Below are positions 5,376 through 6,755 of a stretch of DNA of 6,755 bases, piece by piece. Below the pieces are notes generated by a model. The model searched no databases. It worked only from the letters and a program-made list of their open reading frames with translations, and was not told the DNA's origin. Location: assembly GCA_964601165.1 (NCBI GenBank), contig CAZRMK010000086.1, positions 1-6,755 on the forward strand, given 5' to 3'. The DNA is from Thiosulfativibrio sp964601165 (GTDB lineage Bacteria > Pseudomonadota > Gammaproteobacteria > Thiomicrospirales > Thiomicrospiraceae). Position 1 is the first letter of the stretch; the number at the start of each line of letters is the position of its first letter. Made by a program: the position numbers and the translations under genes.

Positions 5376-5433
5376 TTTTAATAAAATCAGAGTCTGTATG
5401 TTTATGCAGGGGTTTACAGGAGTAATCAATTAA

Positions 5434-6519
5434 ATGTATGCATTAGATTTAGACAGAGAAGAAACTGTATCTGAAATCGCCACAGGTCATCCTGTTCTTG
5501 ATCCCAGTGATAAAGTAGAAAAGGTTTCTAAAAAATTTCTTGATAACAGCTATATTGATTTTTTTCCAGTGGTTAAAGATGGTGTCGTTTTAGGAATGAT
5601 TTGGCGTAGAAGTTTAATGGATTTATTAGCGAGAACTTTTGGTCAAGCTTTGCTAAGTCGTAAAAAAATAATTCAAGTAATGGATGATTCGCCTTTAATT
5701 ATTGAATCAAATAGCTCCTTAGTTGAATTAAGTCGTTACGTGACAGAAAAAGAAGGAGCCTCGTTAGGAGACGCCTTTATTGTTACGCAAGATGGTAAGT
5801 ATTTAGGCTGTGCCCACTTTAGAGACTTACTTAGAAAAATAACCGACTTAAAAGTGAGTAGTGCACAACATGCCAACCCCCTTTCAGGATTACCTGGAAA
5901 TCGTCCTATTCAGACAAGGATTAAAGACTTATTAAATAAAAATATTGAGTTCGAAGTTATTTATGTTGATGTCGATCATTTTAAGCCCTATAACGATTTT
6001 TATAGTTTTGAGCAGGGTGATGACGTTATTCGTCTAATGGCTCGCTTGTTAAGAGAAGGTATTTCGGAAGACCAGCTTATGAAGGATGAGGGTTTTGTTG
6101 GTCATATTGGAGGCGATGATTTTATGATTATTTTAAAGAGAGGCAAGAAAAAGTGCCAAAAACTTTGTCAGACCTTATTAATAAGGTTTGAAAAAGAAAT
6201 TGCCCCGTTTTACCTTAAAGAAGATCAAGAATCTGAGGGTATTAGTGGTGTTGATAGACAAGGTAAAAAGCAGTTTTTTCCGATTATGAGTCTGTCATTA
6301 GGAGTGTTATTAGTTAAACCTGATGTTTTTGATCATGTTCAAAGGTTGTCATCCTTTGCAACCAAGGCGAAAAAAAGAGCGAAAGAAAAGAGTGGAAATA
6401 GTTATTATGTGTTGGATACAATGGATATGAAAAATTTAGCTGTTAAGGAAACTCTGGTTAAAGATGTAAATGCCTATCAGCAAAGAGCACCTAACTTTAT
6501 AGCCAAAGTAACTACGTAA
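5434..6519 (+). CDS. CBS-pair and GGDEF-domain protein (putative diguanylate cyclase)
   Basis: This is a 361-residue cytoplasmic protein with no membrane segment or signal peptide. Residues about 12-135 form a tandem CBS pair (DFFPVVKDGVVLGMIWR and AFIVTQDGKYLGCAHFRDLL), usually a nucleotide-sensing module. Residues about 148-330 are a GGDEF domain, with NPLSGLPGN (148-156), metal-binding DVDHF (179-183), KPYND, GGDDF (226-230) and SLSLGV (287-291). This is the arrangement of the C-terminal half of EAL-CBS-GGDEF proteins, but no EAL domain precedes the start. GGDDF is a permissible variant of GG(D/E)EF. The usual RxxD inhibitory site reads KDEG (217-220), so product inhibition is probably absent. 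It likely makes cyclic-di-GMP, but activity is unproven. AGGAG at 5418-5422 supports the start. The array at 5347-5375 suggests phosphate control. Confidence 0.88.
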   Translation: MYALDLDREETVSEIATGHPVLDPSDKVEKVSKKFLDNSYIDFFPVVKDGVVLGMIWRRSLMDLLARTFGQALLSRKKIIQVMDDSPLIIESNSSLVELSRYVTEKEGASLGDAFIVTQDGKYLGCAHFRDLLRKITDLKVSSAQHANPLSGLPGNRPIQTRIKDLLNKNIEFEVIYVDVDHFKPYNDFYSFEQGDDVIRLMARLLREGISEDQLMKDEGFVGHIGGDDFMIILKRGKKKCQKLCQTLLIRFEKEIAPFYLKEDQESEGISGVDRQGKKQFFPIMSLSLGVLLVKPDVFDHVQRLSSFATKAKKRAKEKSGNSYYVLDTMDMKNLAVKETLVKDVNAYQQRAPNFIAKVTT

Positions 6520-6675
6520 GCTAAAAATTAAGAAACTTTACTAAAAAACACAAAATTAAGCAAATAGATACCATCTTAAGCATTAAATTAAATCAAGCCT
6601 TTTGTGCATTATTAATCAGTTTATCCCTGTTTTTTTAGCTTACATTCATTTGGGTGCGCTTTGCTGATAGGCATT
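6516..6675. repeat. Diverged inverted duplication of the CBS-GGDEF gene 3' end
   Basis: AATGCCTATCAGCAAAG at 6469-6485 recurs exactly on the minus strand at 6659-6675, extending through GCACC with one mismatch (22 of 23). GTAAGCTAAAAA at 6516-6527, overlapping the stop codon, recurs exactly at 6632-6643, in the same order. Looser similarity follows inward (AAACT and CACAAAA blocks). The two copies point at each other around about 6580. The feature spans the inner repeat pair to the outer right arm. The 100-odd bases between hold no gene and no convincing U-run terminator. Confidence 0.6.
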
Positions 6676-6755
6676 AAAGATTAAGTGCAGTTCTTCGGAG
6701 TCAGTCTATTCCAATTCAGAAATGAGCCTGAAATCAAGCAAATTGTTTCTGTTCA
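6646..6755 (-). pseudogene. Minus-strand reading-frame remnant at the right edge, amber-interrupted or ending at TAG
   Basis: On the minus strand one frame enters from the right edge, reads about 15 residues ending LLDFRLISELE, meets TAG at 6706-6708, then continues TDSEELHLIFNAYQQSAPK to TGA at 6646-6648. NAYQQxAP is also near the C-terminus of the CBS-GGDEF protein (NAYQQRAPN). Either a gene ends at the TAG, or a CAG-to-TAG change has interrupted a gene whose tail was duplicated. The family is not recognisable from so short a piece, and a 19-codon open stretch can occur by chance. Confidence 0.3.

Noticed and set aside
6520..6645. Small gene or RNA after the CBS-GGDEF gene
   Set aside because: The stretch is A+T-rich, with no open frame of note, no tRNA-like fold and no clear terminator beyond the inverted repeat.

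Overview
This is an AT-rich window (roughly one third G+C) that reads as a gammaproteobacterial chromosome. The PhoR type, the PstS type, the CBS-GGDEF protein and the plant-type ferredoxin would all suit a marine sulfur-oxidiser relative (Thiotrichales/Thiomicrospira-like) or a related symbiont. That placement is inference from protein flavour only. The window is dense in mobile-element debris: one IS1-family end plus four short palindromic insertions of two different families. This suggests a genome with past or continuing IS activity.

Layout, left to right. 1-179: right end of an IS1-family insertion sequence (transposase C-terminus plus terminal inverted repeat). It runs into the 5' end of phoR (151/211-1503), so phoR is cut off from whatever lay upstream, normally phoB. 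1513-1568: a strong PhoB-type promoter (four half-sites at 11-bp period, then 10 bp, then a -10). 1593-1642: a 50-bp palindromic element with GAGACC ends, lying in the predicted pstS leader. 1672-2637: pstS. 2656-2684: bidirectional terminator. 2705-2774: second, related GAGACC-type element. 2778-3029 (minus): small 2Fe-2S ferredoxin. 3067-3112: dyad in the ferredoxin promoter region. 3159-3228: palindromic miniature element A with a perfect TTAAA target duplication. 3249-5248: two-gene operon, a voltage-gated cation channel and an MFS permease overlapping by 4 bp. 5249-5303: miniature element B, inserted exactly at the MFS stop codon. 5307-5337: terminator. 5347-5375: second Pho-box-like array. 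5434-6519: CBS-CBS-GGDEF protein. 6516-6675: an inverted duplication of the 3' end of that gene, and a minus-strand reading-frame remnant at the right edge.

How it fits together. PhoR and PstS belong to the phosphate-starvation response, and the pstS promoter is an almost textbook PhoB promoter. The CBS-GGDEF gene has a comparable 11-bp-phased array upstream, so it may join the Pho regulon and link phosphate limitation to cyclic-di-GMP. The channel has an acidic selectivity filter (TFEDWTD) resembling engineered calcium-selective bacterial channels, and it is translationally coupled to an MFS permease of the HcaT-like group. That operon is bracketed by two copies of the same miniature element, but each copy looks like an independent insertion. 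No single large new system is evident. The notable material is regulatory rewiring by small insertions, the possible Pho control of the GGDEF gene, and the channel-permease pair.
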